DNA of 28,434 nt from an uncultured Alphaproteobacteria bacterium (GCA_946611025.1 CAMOCR010000001.1:1-28434); one strand, 5' to 3'; counted from the stretch's first letter, positions 15,584 to 24,156 are shown. The notes: generated by a model from the sequence alone, not told the origin. Translations and numbers: made by a program.

Positions 15584-15617
15584 TGTTGTAGTTGTGGTTG
15601 TAAAAACAAACATATAT

Positions 15618-18600
15618 TTATACATAACGTGGTCTATTGTAATCTTTTCCCGAAATAAAGTCAATATCATCCATAAAAAAAACACCCAAATGGGTGTTTT
15701 TATTAAATAGACTTGCCAAATATCGCAGCGCATTATTATTTATCAACTGGTATCCATTCATGCTGGGCGATGCAAATTGCAAGTCTTCGGCATTCGGCGA
15801 TGCGAAATATTGCATTTGCAATGGCGGCAATGTTTCCGTCAATTTTTCCGCAATTTGTGCTGTACGCATAATGTCAGCCTTTGGTGTATAGCGTGTAAAC
15901 GCGCCACTGTTGATATCAACATTGGTAAACGGCGTCCATTTCGCAACACCATCCGCCGTATCAACCATAAACGGTATTATGTTATTATTATGTTTCACCA
16001 ATACCACCGCATGGTTTGCGATTGAAACAATGTTTTCTTTGATGCCATTTGATGTTTCAATTGGAACCAATTCAATATTTGAATTTTCCACGACACCAAT
16101 AACACCATTTGCACGATTCCGCACATTGTTGAACAAATCGCCATTTGCGCTTGTCACCGTCCCGGCACCTGATGTTTCGCCTTTTTTGCCGGCACCACCA
16201 ATCAGCAACGCCGCGCCAACCCCCAGGCCCGCGACCCCGGCACCAATTGCCGCGGCCCCCAATCCAGATATACCAGATTTTTTGGTATTATTACCAGACG
16301 ACGATGTTGTGTTTGACACGTCATCATTGGGTTGCGGTTTGTTTTCTGGTAAATCGGGGACAATAATTGGCGCATCATCTGGTATAACAATGTCGTCAAT
16401 AATAATTTCACTGTCTTCGATTTCCACATCTGGTAAAACGGGTGCCGCCGGAATTGCTGGCTTTAATATCGGCACCGAAATCGGTTTATCGTCTGGCACA
16501 GCGATATCTTCGATAACAACATCTTCGTCTTCTATATCCACCAAGTCTGTTAATACCGATGGTCGACGCACAACAAAAGGTATTGATTCCCCTTTTGTAA
16601 TCAAATCACCTGCACCAACCGCAATCGCCGACAATGCTGCTGGATTAAATACAACATTTGACAATGATGTTATTGTTGCCGTCACAACAGATGCCCCAAC
16701 CCCACTTATTAATTCAACCGTATCGCCAACCTTATAACCCTGGCTTAACAAATATGCCGCCAAATCAGAATTTCTGGCGAATTTCGCACCATTAACCGTC
16801 ACATTTTGCACAAAGCTGTTTGGTGTTAATACGGAATTCAAGCCATCTGGTGAAACATCTTTCAACATTGCTTTGCTATTTTTCATGTCGTTTACAATTC
16901 TTACCCGACGCGTTTCACCAATACCACGAATAACAGATGTTGTTTGGGTCATCGTTGATGCGATTTGTGCAAAAGATTTCAAAACCCCACCCAGAATCAT
17001 TGAAACATCACCTATTGTTCTGACGCTCTGCCAAAACTGTGTTTTTTCTTTGACAACACAATCACCACGACTGTTGCAATTCCACACCTTTGGGTCATCC
17101 AACCAATTCCAAAATTCATCTTCGGCTGGAATTTTTTTGAACAATTTTGCAAATGATTCATCCAATGTTTTCTTTTCTGCATTGGTCAAATTCTTTTCAT
17201 AACTTACCATTTTCTGCAGATTTTTTTGCAACATATCCTTGGCACATTGAACATCGGTACTGTTCAAACATTTATTCAAATCTGATGCAAATTTATCGGT
17301 ATACACAAAATATTCTGTTGCGACTTTTGATGCCGTTGCCATGGTTCCACCGGCAACAGTTAACCCCGTACCAACATTTGCAACCACAACCCAAACGCCC
17401 GATGCACTGCCGCCCGAAAACACCGTCAATGCCACCGCCGTCACAACCAATCCCGTATAGCCGGCAATTTCCAATCCTTTTTGTAAATTTGTTGCCGCTT
17501 TGGCGCTGGGCAATACACACACTTGTTTGTCCGCATCCCAATATACAGTTTTACAATCTGGGCATACCGACGCGCTTTGTTGTTTTACGATATTACATCC
17601 CTGTTCATTAAGGCTTTGACATCTTTTACCATCAAATGAACCATCTGCTGCGATACATGAAATTCCCTGGTATCCGCCATCGGATATTTTTTTACGTGTT
17701 TCAGATAAATCGTCAAACACAAAATCAACTTCTTGACCATTAACAAAACACTTCAAAACATCATCTCTTATATTTCCAGCCTTTGTTGTACAACCACCAC
17801 CAGTGTATGAAACATCGCTTTGTACACAACTAAACGATGTGACTGGAACATTTACATGACTGCGTACATATGCCTCAATCTGTGAATCCAATGATGCATT
17901 GGCTGCTATCTGAATATCACGACAAAACGCAAATCTGTCCAGCCCAAACGCTGTTTTTAATCCAGATGTATCTCTTATCGTTTCAAAAGAAATTTCACAT
18001 TTTGTATCGTTCCATTTGGCCGCAAACCCAAAATCATGCAAATCTTTGTCTATTTTTGAACACGCATCTGCATTTGCCGCCGCACATGTCGGTTCCCAGC
18101 AAACAAATTGCGCACTTACATTTGTACCGCCGCCGGTACATCCCCCCGCCGTAAACGGTGCATTATGCAAAACATCACACACCGCACGCACAATCCCATC
18201 GCGACGCGTTTTATCGTTCTTTTCCCGAACAGAATCAAATTTGACTTCATAAAATTTGTTTTTTGATACAGACGTACATGGCACATAATCATCATAGTTG
18301 TGTGTCCACCAATTTTTTTCTTCCATTGCACACATAACACCATCGCCGGTCTTGTTAACAACCAACTTCTTTGCTAAATATGGCGCGCTGCGCATGTCTA
18401 CTTTGACTTTTTTAAATTCTTCTTTGAAACACTGTCCTGTTCCACCATTCCCCGGTGTGACCCCGGATTTGCATACATGATAAAAATCCGTTGTACTTGC
18501 TTTAACCAATGCGGCTACAAATTTTGAACATTTATCAATTCCACTTTGCCGACCCAAATTCCAGCCCGCCGCAACACATGTTGCCGCCAAGTCACGCGTA

Positions 18601-18785
18601 TTAACCCCCGCGCCATTATTACGATTCAATGCATCAAAAATTGCGCGCACAACATCGGCCTGTTTATTTTGGTCTACATGACCGGAAACAACCGCATCAA
18701 TTGCATCAGCCGTCAATTGCACATTTGCCACTGCCGGCATAATGAAAAACAACGAAAATAAACCAATTAAAAATTTCTTTATCAT
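15618..18785 (-). CDS. Very large secreted cysteine-rich protein (function unknown)
   Basis: This 1055-residue protein has a signal peptide (1-20, ending AVA). Residues about 60-425 hold many cysteines, often as GGC or GGGC blocks, with short repeated patterns (FTAGGCTGGG and YTGGGCTTKAG), suggesting a disulfide-bonded extracellular region. Hydrophobic Gly/Val/Ala-rich stretches follow at 438-486. An all-helical-looking middle part (490-640) precedes two copies of an acidic 26-residue repeat (749-774, 787-812), a Ser/Asn linker, a glycine-zipper segment (838-866) and a C-terminal domain (880-1035). I recognise no family. Its start overlaps the upstream GNWRTG gene by ATGA, the same arrangement as at 746-749. 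It may be a surface or secretion protein; this is inference. A terminator-like hairpin lies within its last codons. Confidence 0.85.
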   Translation of the reverse strand: MIKKFLIGLFSLFFIMPAVANVQLTADAIDAVVSGHVDQNKQADVVRAIFDALNRNNGAGVNTRDLAATCVAAGWNLGRQSGIDKCSKFVAALVKASTTDFYHVCKSGVTPGNGGTGQCFKEEFKKVKVDMRSAPYLAKKLVVNKTGDGVMCAMEEKNWWTHNYDDYVPCTSVSKNKFYEVKFDSVREKNDKTRRDGIVRAVCDVLHNAPFTAGGCTGGGTNVSAQFVCWEPTCAAANADACSKIDKDLHDFGFAAKWNDTKCEISFETIRDTSGLKTAFGLDRFAFCRDIQIAANASLDSQIEAYVRSHVNVPVTSFSCVQSDVSYTGGGCTTKAGNIRDDVLKCFVNGQEVDFVFDDLSETRKKISDGGYQGISCIAADGSFDGKRCQSLNEQGCNIVKQQSASVCPDCKTVYWDADKQVCVLPSAKAATNLQKGLEIAGYTGLVVTAVALTVFSGGSASGVWVVVANVGTGLTVAGGTMATASKVATEYFVYTDKFASDLNKCLNSTDVQCAKDMLQKNLQKMVSYEKNLTNAEKKTLDESFAKLFKKIPAEDEFWNWLDDPKVWNCNSRGDCVVKEKTQFWQSVRTIGDVSMILGGVLKSFAQIASTMTQTTSVIRGIGETRRVRIVNDMKNSKAMLKDVSPDGLNSVLTPNSFVQNVTVNGAKFARNSDLAAYLLSQGYKVGDTVELISGVGASVVTATITSLSNVVFNPAALSAIAVGAGDLITKGESIPFVVRRPSVLTDLVDIEDEDVVIEDIAVPDDKPISVPILKPAIPAAPVLPDVEIEDSEIIIDDIVIPDDAPIIVPDLPENKPQPNDDVSNTTSSSGNNTKKSGISGLGAAAIGAGVAGLGVGAALLIGGAGKKGETSGAGTVTSANGDLFNNVRNRANGVIGVVENSNIELVPIETSNGIKENIVSIANHAVVLVKHNNNIIPFMVDTADGVAKWTPFTNVDINSGAFTRYTPKADIMRTAQIAEKLTETLPPLQMQYFASPNAEDLQFASPSMNGYQLINNNALRYLASLFNKNTHLGVFFMDDIDFISGKDYNRPRYV
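15678..15701 (-). terminator. Terminator-like hairpin inside the 3' end of the 1055-residue gene
   Basis: A perfect 10 bp stem (AAAAACACCC with GGGTGTTTTT) and a 4-base loop, followed on the minus strand by further Ts giving an eight-base run, has the form of a strong intrinsic terminator. It lies about 20 codons before the stop codon, in frame through the stem, so it is part of the coding sequence. Confidence 0.6.
16350..16541 (-). repeat. Two copies of an acidic 26-residue repeat
   Basis: The units at 16464-16541 and 16350-16427 encode VDIEDEDVVIEDIAVPDD plus KPISVPIL, and VEIEDSEIIIDDIVIPDD plus APIIVPDL. Most differences are conservative. Pattern: V-[DE]-IED followed by alternating acidic and aliphatic residues, then PDD-x-PI-x-VP. 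A Pro/Ala linker separates them. Confidence 0.8.
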
Positions 18786-19726
18786 TTTGCCAACTCCCTT
18801 TCACAGCCATCTGCAACATTTGAAACCTTTTTGATTGCGCTTATTTGCGTTGCATTAAACACCGTTGCCGTGACCGATGCCGCCGTTGATGCCCCCGCCA
18901 AGACATTTGACGCCGTGTTCAAATTCTTTTCTTTTTGCTTTCCAGAATCACTGTTATCATTACGCGTTTTATCGGTATTTGCAGCAATTGATGTCACCGT
19001 ACCCGCCGCACCAGTTGTTGCACCAACAATACTGGATACCATTGCGCCTGTTGCGCGATTATCAATTTTTGATAAATCAACAGTGTCATAGTCACCGCAT
19101 TTAGATATAATATTGTCTGCATTACCGACATCGCGCCCTTCGATACGTGCCTGCATCATGCTGTCGCGCAAATCTTTGATTGACGATTTGCATCTTTCAA
19201 TCATTGTTGCCAAATCTTCATCAACTTTATTTGTTCCGGCAATAACCGCACCGGCAACATTTGTCACGGTGCCGCCCGCCATTAACCCAGTACGCCAATT
19301 TCCCAACGACTTTGACTGTTTGTTTAATTTATCCAGTTCCGATTGATACGCTGCACTGTTTTCTGCTGCCTTGGCTAATTCTGCACTAAACTCTTTCAAA
19401 AACGCATCTGCTTCCGCTTCAGACGGTGGGTCCATTTGTGATTCTTTGTTTATTTCGTCTATTTTTGCCAATAATTCTTCTAATTCTTCGGCTTGCTTAT
19501 CCTTGGACGCCTTAACAATACCAACAACCGTTGCACCGGCATTTGCCGCCGTTCCAACACCAGTCACCGCGGTATTTATCCCCGCCATTGTTTTCAGTGG
19601 TGCCAATTTTGCCGATATTCCACCACATGCCGATTTGGCATTATTCATGGCAATATCAATATCTAAAATTTCCGCATGCGCCGGCACAGCCAACAGCACC
19701 GCAAAAACAGAAAACCAGATTTTCAC
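18782..19726 (-). CDS. Secreted GNWRTG-family protein, copy B (function unknown)
   Basis: This 314-residue protein is the paralogue of 746-1699. It has a signal peptide (ending AHA, 1-18), Cys34, a small-residue segment NTAVTGVGTAANAG, a strongly charged helical stretch (75-140) and LGNWRTGLMAG (GNWRTG at 142-147). Three more Gly/Ala/Thr-rich segments, conserved cysteines and a C-terminal DGCERELAK follow. An upstream in-frame ATG at 19837 would cross both the promoter and the neighbouring terminator. The GTG at 19724-19726, 5 bases after GGGGGGA, gives a clean signal peptide and matches the start of copy A. The stop overlaps the next start as ATGA. No known domain is recognised; an envelope-associated role is inferred from the export signal and zipper-like segments. 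Confidence 0.82.
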   Translation of the reverse strand: MKIWFSVFAVLLAVPAHAEILDIDIAMNNAKSACGGISAKLAPLKTMAGINTAVTGVGTAANAGATVVGIVKASKDKQAEELEELLAKIDEINKESQMDPPSEAEADAFLKEFSAELAKAAENSAAYQSELDKLNKQSKSLGNWRTGLMAGGTVTNVAGAVIAGTNKVDEDLATMIERCKSSIKDLRDSMMQARIEGRDVGNADNIISKCGDYDTVDLSKIDNRATGAMVSSIVGATTGAAGTVTSIAANTDKTRNDNSDSGKQKEKNLNTASNVLAGASTAASVTATVFNATQISAIKKVSNVADGCERELAK

Positions 19727-19754
19727 AAGTTCCCCCCTATAAAATATCATGTGT

Positions 19755-19784
19755 ATTATATCATAAAATGACCTGTCGTTCCAA
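19755..19784 (-). promoter_or_regulatory. Promoter of the second GNWRTG module
   Basis: The minus strand has TGATATAAT (TATAAT 19755-19760, extended -10) with TTGGAA 18 bases upstream at 19779-19784. The same nine-base -10 occurs before nlpD, which leads the first module. Confidence 0.62.
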
Positions 19785-19797
19785 ACACAAAGAAAAT

Positions 19798-19824
19798 GAA
19801 AAACCGCCGTCACGGCGGTTTTTC
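19798..19824. terminator. Intrinsic terminator of the gltX-hemolysin III unit
   Basis: CCGCCG (19804-19809) and CGGCGG (19813-19818) pair around TCA, extended by A5/T5 on the flanks (11 bp stem). It lies 17 bases after the stop of the hemolysin III gene and separates it from the next promoter. The symmetry could allow use in both directions. Confidence 0.85.
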
Positions 19825-19840
19825 GAAAGCCTTGCACCGA

Positions 19841-20599
19841 CTAACCAATCAACGGATAATCGATAATTGACCCGAACAGCACCGCAAAGAAAAAGCACAC
19901 ACTTCCCCCAATAACGAACAGGTGCCAAATTGCATGGCTGAACTTTAACCGGCGCCAAACATAGAATATGACCCCAAATGAATATGACAGTCCCCCCGCC
20001 AAAATAAATACCATTCCACGCGTGGAAATGTGACGTATCATATATGGCAAAATGAACAACAATGTCCACCCCATAATTAAATACAGCAATACGGTCCATT
20101 TTGGCTGTTGATGTGGATTACGAATTTTCACAACCGCACCAAATATCGTAATTGCCCACAGCAGTCCAAACACGGTCCACCCAACCGCACCACGACAATT
20201 CACCAACATAAACGGCGTGTATGTGCCGGCAATCAACGCATAGATGGCGATGTTATCCCACACCTCGAAAAAGCATTCGCCACGATGTCCAATCAATGCA
20301 TGGCACATCGTTGAGCCTAAATACAGCGCAATCATTGTCGCACCGAAAATAGCACACGAAACAATTGCCCATGCATCACCTGCAATCGCGGCATATACCA
20401 CCAACAGCACCAGTCCCGCAATTGCCAACCCGATGCCAATGCCATGGGTTAAAATATTCAACGCCTCTTCGCCACGGGTTGATTTACGTTCCCACCGGAA
20501 CAGCCCCGTTGCACGCAACGCCTTTAATATTTTATTTGCATGCGAATTATTTTTAACATCATGTAATTTTTTTCGCACAACCGATTTTGATTTAGTCAT
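19841..20599 (-). CDS. Hemolysin III (YqfA/PAQR) family membrane protein
   Basis: This 252-residue protein has seven predicted membrane helices and the PAQR/hemolysin III signatures: EEALNILTHGIG near residue 44, LGSTMCHAL in the second helix, and SHAIWHLFVIGG in the last helices, with the Ser and His residues that bind zinc in relatives. The substrate is uncertain; bacterial members have been linked to membrane lipid homeostasis and, in some cases, haemolysis. A basic N-terminal extension of about 40 residues precedes the family domain. Its start overlaps the gltX stop by 8 bases, so it is coupled to gltX, and it ends at a strong terminator. Confidence 0.9.
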   Translation of the reverse strand: MTKSKSVVRKKLHDVKNNSHANKILKALRATGLFRWERKSTRGEEALNILTHGIGIGLAIAGLVLLVVYAAIAGDAWAIVSCAIFGATMIALYLGSTMCHALIGHRGECFFEVWDNIAIYALIAGTYTPFMLVNCRGAVGWTVFGLLWAITIFGAVVKIRNPHQQPKWTVLLYLIMGWTLLFILPYMIRHISTRGMVFILAGGLSYSFGVIFYVWRRLKFSHAIWHLFVIGGSVCFFFAVLFGSIIDYPLIG

Positions 20600-22172
20600 T
20601 TAATACCCTCCCTATTCTCTTGCTTACCATATCGCCCCCCATAACCGACATTATAGAATACAGGTCTGGTGTGTTTGTGCGCCCAGCCAGCGCAACACGC
20701 AGATTCATCGCCACATCGCCATTTTTAACACCGAACTTTTCGGCAATTGCGACAATTTTATTCCACCAGGCATCTTTATCGTCCGCCGCGTCATATGTTT
20801 CCAAAAATGCGCGCAAAACATCACGGTTATATTCATAATCCGCCATTGGCACAAACAATTTATCCCAGAAAAATGCCACATTGTCCAACGTCTGCGACCA
20901 TGTAATAAAATCTTTGCGCACGCGTTTTGGGTTATCGCGTTCAATGCCCAAAACGGCAGACAGATATTTTGTATCACTGACCTGCATCTTGTTATCATCA
21001 CTGCCATATTCGTTTGCCCATGTCGCGACACGCGCAACCAATTCATCAACCGGCAACGCCCCAATAAACTCTTTCGCCCACCATTCCAGTTTTTTCATAT
21101 CAAACAACGCACCCGACATTGGTATTTTTTTCGGTTTGATTTCATAATCCCAAAACGATTTTACCAACCCCTTCATTTTTGCTTCTTCGTATCCAGATGC
21201 AGCGATATTACCAAGATATTCTAACACCGCATCTGTTGGCCAACCATCGCGCAAGAAAAATTCAACATTTGCCTCTGGATCCTTGCGTTTTGATAACTTG
21301 CGTTGTTTACCGGTATCAACGTCAATCTTGTCAATTGTCGATGTGTGGATATACATTGGTGGTGTCCAGCCCATCATACCAAACAACTGGTAATGCAACG
21401 GCAACGATGGCAACCATTCTTCGCCACGAATAACATGCGTTGTCCGCATAAAGTGGTCATCGCACAAATGCGCGAAATGATATGTTGGCAAACCATCATT
21501 TGATTTAATCAAAACAATATCTTCATTGTTTTGCGGAAAACCAATTGAACCACGAACCGCATCGCGACAGAATATACGTTGTGACGGATTGCCATTTGAA
21601 TACAAACGAATCGATGGCACTTCGCCATTATCCAGATGCGCAATAATTTCATCCGCGGTCAAATCACGGTCGCGCGCGAATTCACCATAGATACCCGTAG
21701 CAAAACCCGCCGCCGTTTGTTGGCTACGAATTTTTTCCATATCGTCTGCGGTCAAGAAACATGGATATGCCAACCCGCGCGCCAACAAATCTGCCGCCAC
21801 CGAATGATAAATATCTTTGCGTTGCGACTGATAATATGGTCCATATGTTTCATCATTATTGTATTCCAATCCAAAGCGATGCATTGAATCAACAATAATT
21901 TTAACTGCATCTGCAACTTCGCGTTTGGTATCCGTATCCTCGATACGCAACATAAATACACCACCCGATTGTTGTGCCAATTTGCAATCTATCAATGCGC
22001 CATAAAGCCCGCCAATGTGCATATAGCCCGTTGGGCTTGGTGCGAAACGCGTCACAAATGCGCCCTCTGGCAAATTACGCACAGGGAACTTTTCTTCCAA
22101 TTCCGCAATCGTATATTTCGGTGCCGCGCCCAACACGCGTGCAATTAAATCTTTATCTAAACCATTACGCAT
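20592..22172 (-). CDS. gltX: Glutamyl-tRNA synthetase
   Basis: This 526-residue class I synthetase attaches glutamate to tRNA. It has FAPSPTGYMHIGG (HIGG 52-55, the HIGH motif), LRIEDTD, THVIRGEEW and RKLSKRK (KLSKR 292-296, the KMSKS loop). The GluRS form of the first motif and LRIEDTD separate it from GlnRS. An N-terminal extension of about 38 residues precedes the catalytic fold, and the total is longer than the usual about 470. Whether it discriminates against tRNA-Gln cannot be read here; many alphaproteobacteria use a non-discriminating enzyme with GatCAB. It overlaps the GNAT gene upstream and the hemolysin III gene downstream by 8 bases each. Confidence 0.94.
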   Translation of the reverse strand: MRNGLDKDLIARVLGAAPKYTIAELEEKFPVRNLPEGAFVTRFAPSPTGYMHIGGLYGALIDCKLAQQSGGVFMLRIEDTDTKREVADAVKIIVDSMHRFGLEYNNDETYGPYYQSQRKDIYHSVAADLLARGLAYPCFLTADDMEKIRSQQTAAGFATGIYGEFARDRDLTADEIIAHLDNGEVPSIRLYSNGNPSQRIFCRDAVRGSIGFPQNNEDIVLIKSNDGLPTYHFAHLCDDHFMRTTHVIRGEEWLPSLPLHYQLFGMMGWTPPMYIHTSTIDKIDVDTGKQRKLSKRKDPEANVEFFLRDGWPTDAVLEYLGNIAASGYEEAKMKGLVKSFWDYEIKPKKIPMSGALFDMKKLEWWAKEFIGALPVDELVARVATWANEYGSDDNKMQVSDTKYLSAVLGIERDNPKRVRKDFITWSQTLDNVAFFWDKLFVPMADYEYNRDVLRAFLETYDAADDKDAWWNKIVAIAEKFGVKNGDVAMNLRVALAGRTNTPDLYSIMSVMGGDMVSKRIGRVLND

Positions 22173-22728
22173 TTTTATTATCCTTTACCCATTCTGATTT
22201 TAATTTTGAATATTCACATTCGTTATGCAAGGTGCCATCTGCCCATGCCCTGGATGATTTCGATATTCCGTTCAATGCATATCCATTGCGTTCCGCAACC
22301 CTGCGGGATGCGGTGTTATCAACGTCTATCCCCAACATAACCTGTTTTAATTTCAATATATCAAACGCCAATTCTTCAATACCCCATAAAAATCGGTCAA
22401 TTAATCCGCGACCACGTACATTTGGAATCAACCAATAATCAACATAAGCAGATTTTTTTTCTTGGTCTATTGATGCAAAGCCGATTTCACCGATAATTTT
22501 ATTATTTTCCATAATGTAATACATGTACATGTTTTCGGATTCATACGCACGTTTGATACCGTCAAAAACCTCATCCACAGATTCTATATTTTTTCCACGC
22601 AACCAGAAACGCATATTATCAAAATCCGCCTGAAACACATCATACAGCACCATCGCTATTTCCCGCGTTGGCGATAAATGACGTAACGAAAAAGGCGACC
22701 CGACAATTTCCGTTGGCAGTGGTTGCAT
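22165..22728 (-). CDS. GNAT-family N-acetyltransferase (RimJ/RimL-like)
   Basis: This 187-residue protein has the GNAT fold: a beta strand with YYIMENNKIIGEIGFASID, the acetyl-CoA loop YWLIPNVRGRGL, and the RimJ/RimL-type block NTASRRVAERNGY. Relatives acetylate protein N-termini, aminoglycosides or small molecules. The substrate cannot be assigned; a clue is only that it is coupled to gltX (8-base overlap). A TTG codon at 22734 would add two residues, but ATG 22726-22728 with AAGG nine bases upstream is better. It is divergent from trmB, and the two -10 regions overlap around 22761-22768. Confidence 0.88.
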   Translation of the reverse strand: MQPLPTEIVGSPFSLRHLSPTREIAMVLYDVFQADFDNMRFWLRGKNIESVDEVFDGIKRAYESENMYMYYIMENNKIIGEIGFASIDQEKKSAYVDYWLIPNVRGRGLIDRFLWGIEELAFDILKLKQVMLGIDVDNTASRRVAERNGYALNGISKSSRAWADGTLHNECEYSKLKSEWVKDNKNA

Positions 22729-22739
22729 ATTCAAATACC

Positions 22740-22768
22740 TTGTTTTTCAAATAATATGATTTTATACT
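22740..22768 (+). promoter_or_regulatory. Promoter of trmB, predicted leaderless
   Basis: TTGTTT (22740-22745), a 17-base spacer and TATACT (22763-22768). The seventh base after the -10 is the A of the trmB ATG (22775), and no Shine-Dalgarno sequence is present. On the opposite strand TATAAA at 22761-22766 could serve the GNAT gene. Confidence 0.55.
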
Positions 22769-22774
22769 AAATAT

Positions 22775-23410
22775 ATGCAAAATCAAGAAATACGAACTTT
22801 TGGTCGGCGACATGGTAAAAAACTGTCCGCGCGTAAATGCGCGCTTATGGACAATGTTTTGCCGGCAATTTTGCCAAAAAACACGGAAAAAGCCGGCAAT
22901 TTAATCTTGGAAATTGGTTTTGGCAATGGTGAACATGTACGCGATTTGGCACACAACAATCCCGAATCGGTTATCATTGGTGCGGAACCATTTGCAAATG
23001 GTGTCGCCGCCCTGCTGTCTGCAATGTGTGATGACAAAACAAACGAAATATTGCCCGAATACAAAAACATTCGTATTTGGCCGGATGATGTACGCGATTA
23101 TCTGCGTGATAATGCGGTAAAATTTTCGCAAATTTGGGTTTTACACCCAGACCCATGGCCAAAGGCACGACATGAAAAACGTCGTTTACTGTCCGCCGAA
23201 TTTTTAACAATGTTGACAACACACCTGGAAAAACGTGGGCAAATTATTATTGGCACCGACCATTGGGAATATTTCGACTGGATTTGTGAACAAATAAAAA
23301 CAACAAGTTTAAAATACGCAACCCCAGACATTGAAACAATTCACACACGATATGCCGAAAAAAACATGGCGGAAACCGCTGCACCAAAATACATAGTTAT
23401 TGAAAAATAA
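22775..23410 (+). CDS. trmB: tRNA (guanine-N7-)-methyltransferase TrmB
   Basis: This 211-residue enzyme makes m7G46 in the tRNA variable loop using S-adenosylmethionine. It has the SAM motif LEIGFGNGEHV, the acidic IGAEP strand end, and the diagnostic block HPDPWPKARHEKRRL that positions the target base. A C-terminal TRYAEKN corresponds to the TRYE-K motif of the family. The length is typical. It is a single-gene unit. The DeoC-like gene lies convergent, 40 bases after the stop, with no clear terminator between. Confidence 0.94.
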   Translation: MQNQEIRTFGRRHGKKLSARKCALMDNVLPAILPKNTEKAGNLILEIGFGNGEHVRDLAHNNPESVIIGAEPFANGVAALLSAMCDDKTNEILPEYKNIRIWPDDVRDYLRDNAVKFSQIWVLHPDPWPKARHEKRRLLSAEFLTMLTTHLEKRGQIIIGTDHWEYFDWICEQIKTTSLKYATPDIETIHTRYAEKNMAETAAPKYIVIEK

Positions 23411-23450
23411 AAAACGCGCTATATGCACGTTTCCAAGGCGTACATAAATT

Positions 23451-24128
23451 TTACATATCGTTATCGATGAAAAATTCTGTGGTAGAAATCGTGTCTGGTT
23501 TCATTTTTAAAATCAAACGATAAACCTGATCCAGACGCACTGTGTTTTGACCCAAAACAAAATTCACCGCCCCGCCCCAATCACCACGCGCGGCATCCAA
23601 CATCGCAAACACACGACCAACAAAATCAGATTTATCACCAGTGTCATTTGTAAATCGCAACACTAACGAATCTGCCCGAACAATTCGCAACAGTCCAAAC
23701 AGCAAATTCCAATCAAAAACATCTATTTGTTCGATATCGATGCCGACACCAAATGTTTTATTAAAGAATAAATCATCACGAACATTTGATATTTCCAATG
23801 CAAATTTTTGCAGATTTTTCATATTAATAAACACAATCGCCCCATCGGCACCGGCACGAAAACATGCACTGATATTCCCAGACAACACGGACATGGCATC
23901 GTCGTTTATCGGCATCGCCACACTGAACCGCGACAGGATTTTTATTTTTTTGTTTTCCAGCCACGGCCAAACTTCACTAACGCGTTCTGGGGCGACACAT
24001 ACAGATTTCATTTTGTTTGAAATTGCCAATCCCGCCGCCGCGGCTAAATCAGCGCCCGCGCAATCATCACGGCACATTAAACTGATGTTACTACGAACTT
24101 CGTTAAAAATTGAATTTTCGTTTATCAT
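23451..24128 (-). CDS. DeoC-like TIM-barrel protein without catalytic lysines
   Basis: This 225-residue protein matches deoxyribose-phosphate aldolase in length and strand order: KMKSVCVAPERVSEVW resembles the VCV-P strand of DeoC, ISACFRAGADGAIVFIN resembles its GAdEiD strand, and RADSLVLRFTNDTG resembles the aDFvKTSTG strand. At that last site the Schiff-base lysine is missing, and the later lysine strand is not recognisable. It is therefore probably not an active aldolase. An upstream in-frame start at 24254 would overlap the divergent gene; ATG 24126-24128 matches the family start better. The aldolase link is by eye and moderate. Confidence 0.5.
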   Translation of the reverse strand: MINENSIFNEVRSNISLMCRDDCAGADLAAAAGLAISNKMKSVCVAPERVSEVWPWLENKKIKILSRFSVAMPINDDAMSVLSGNISACFRAGADGAIVFINMKNLQKFALEISNVRDDLFFNKTFGVGIDIEQIDVFDWNLLFGLLRIVRADSLVLRFTNDTGDKSDFVGRVFAMLDAARGDWGGAVNFVLGQNTVRLDQVYRLILKMKPDTISTTEFFIDNDM

Positions 24129-24156
24129 TATGCTTTTTACTTTATCACAAATATGA

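Noticed and set aside
15479..15617. T-box or other leader riboswitch before thrS
   Set aside because: The leader from the predicted start is only about 46 bases and holds no specifier or antiterminator structure. The GC hairpin there lies upstream of the promoter.
15910..16737. Plus-strand open frame of 275 residues inside the 1055-residue gene
   Set aside because: It is the antisense of the repeat and glycine-zipper region. The low-complexity composition explains the lack of stops.
19726..19837. Longer N-terminus for the second GNWRTG protein
   Set aside because: The extension would run through the promoter and the preceding terminator, and would bury the signal peptide inside the protein.
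23411..23445. Possible terminator after trmB (AAACG CGC TATAT GCA CGTTT)
   Set aside because: The stem has an internal mismatch and no T run follows, so it is too weak to call.
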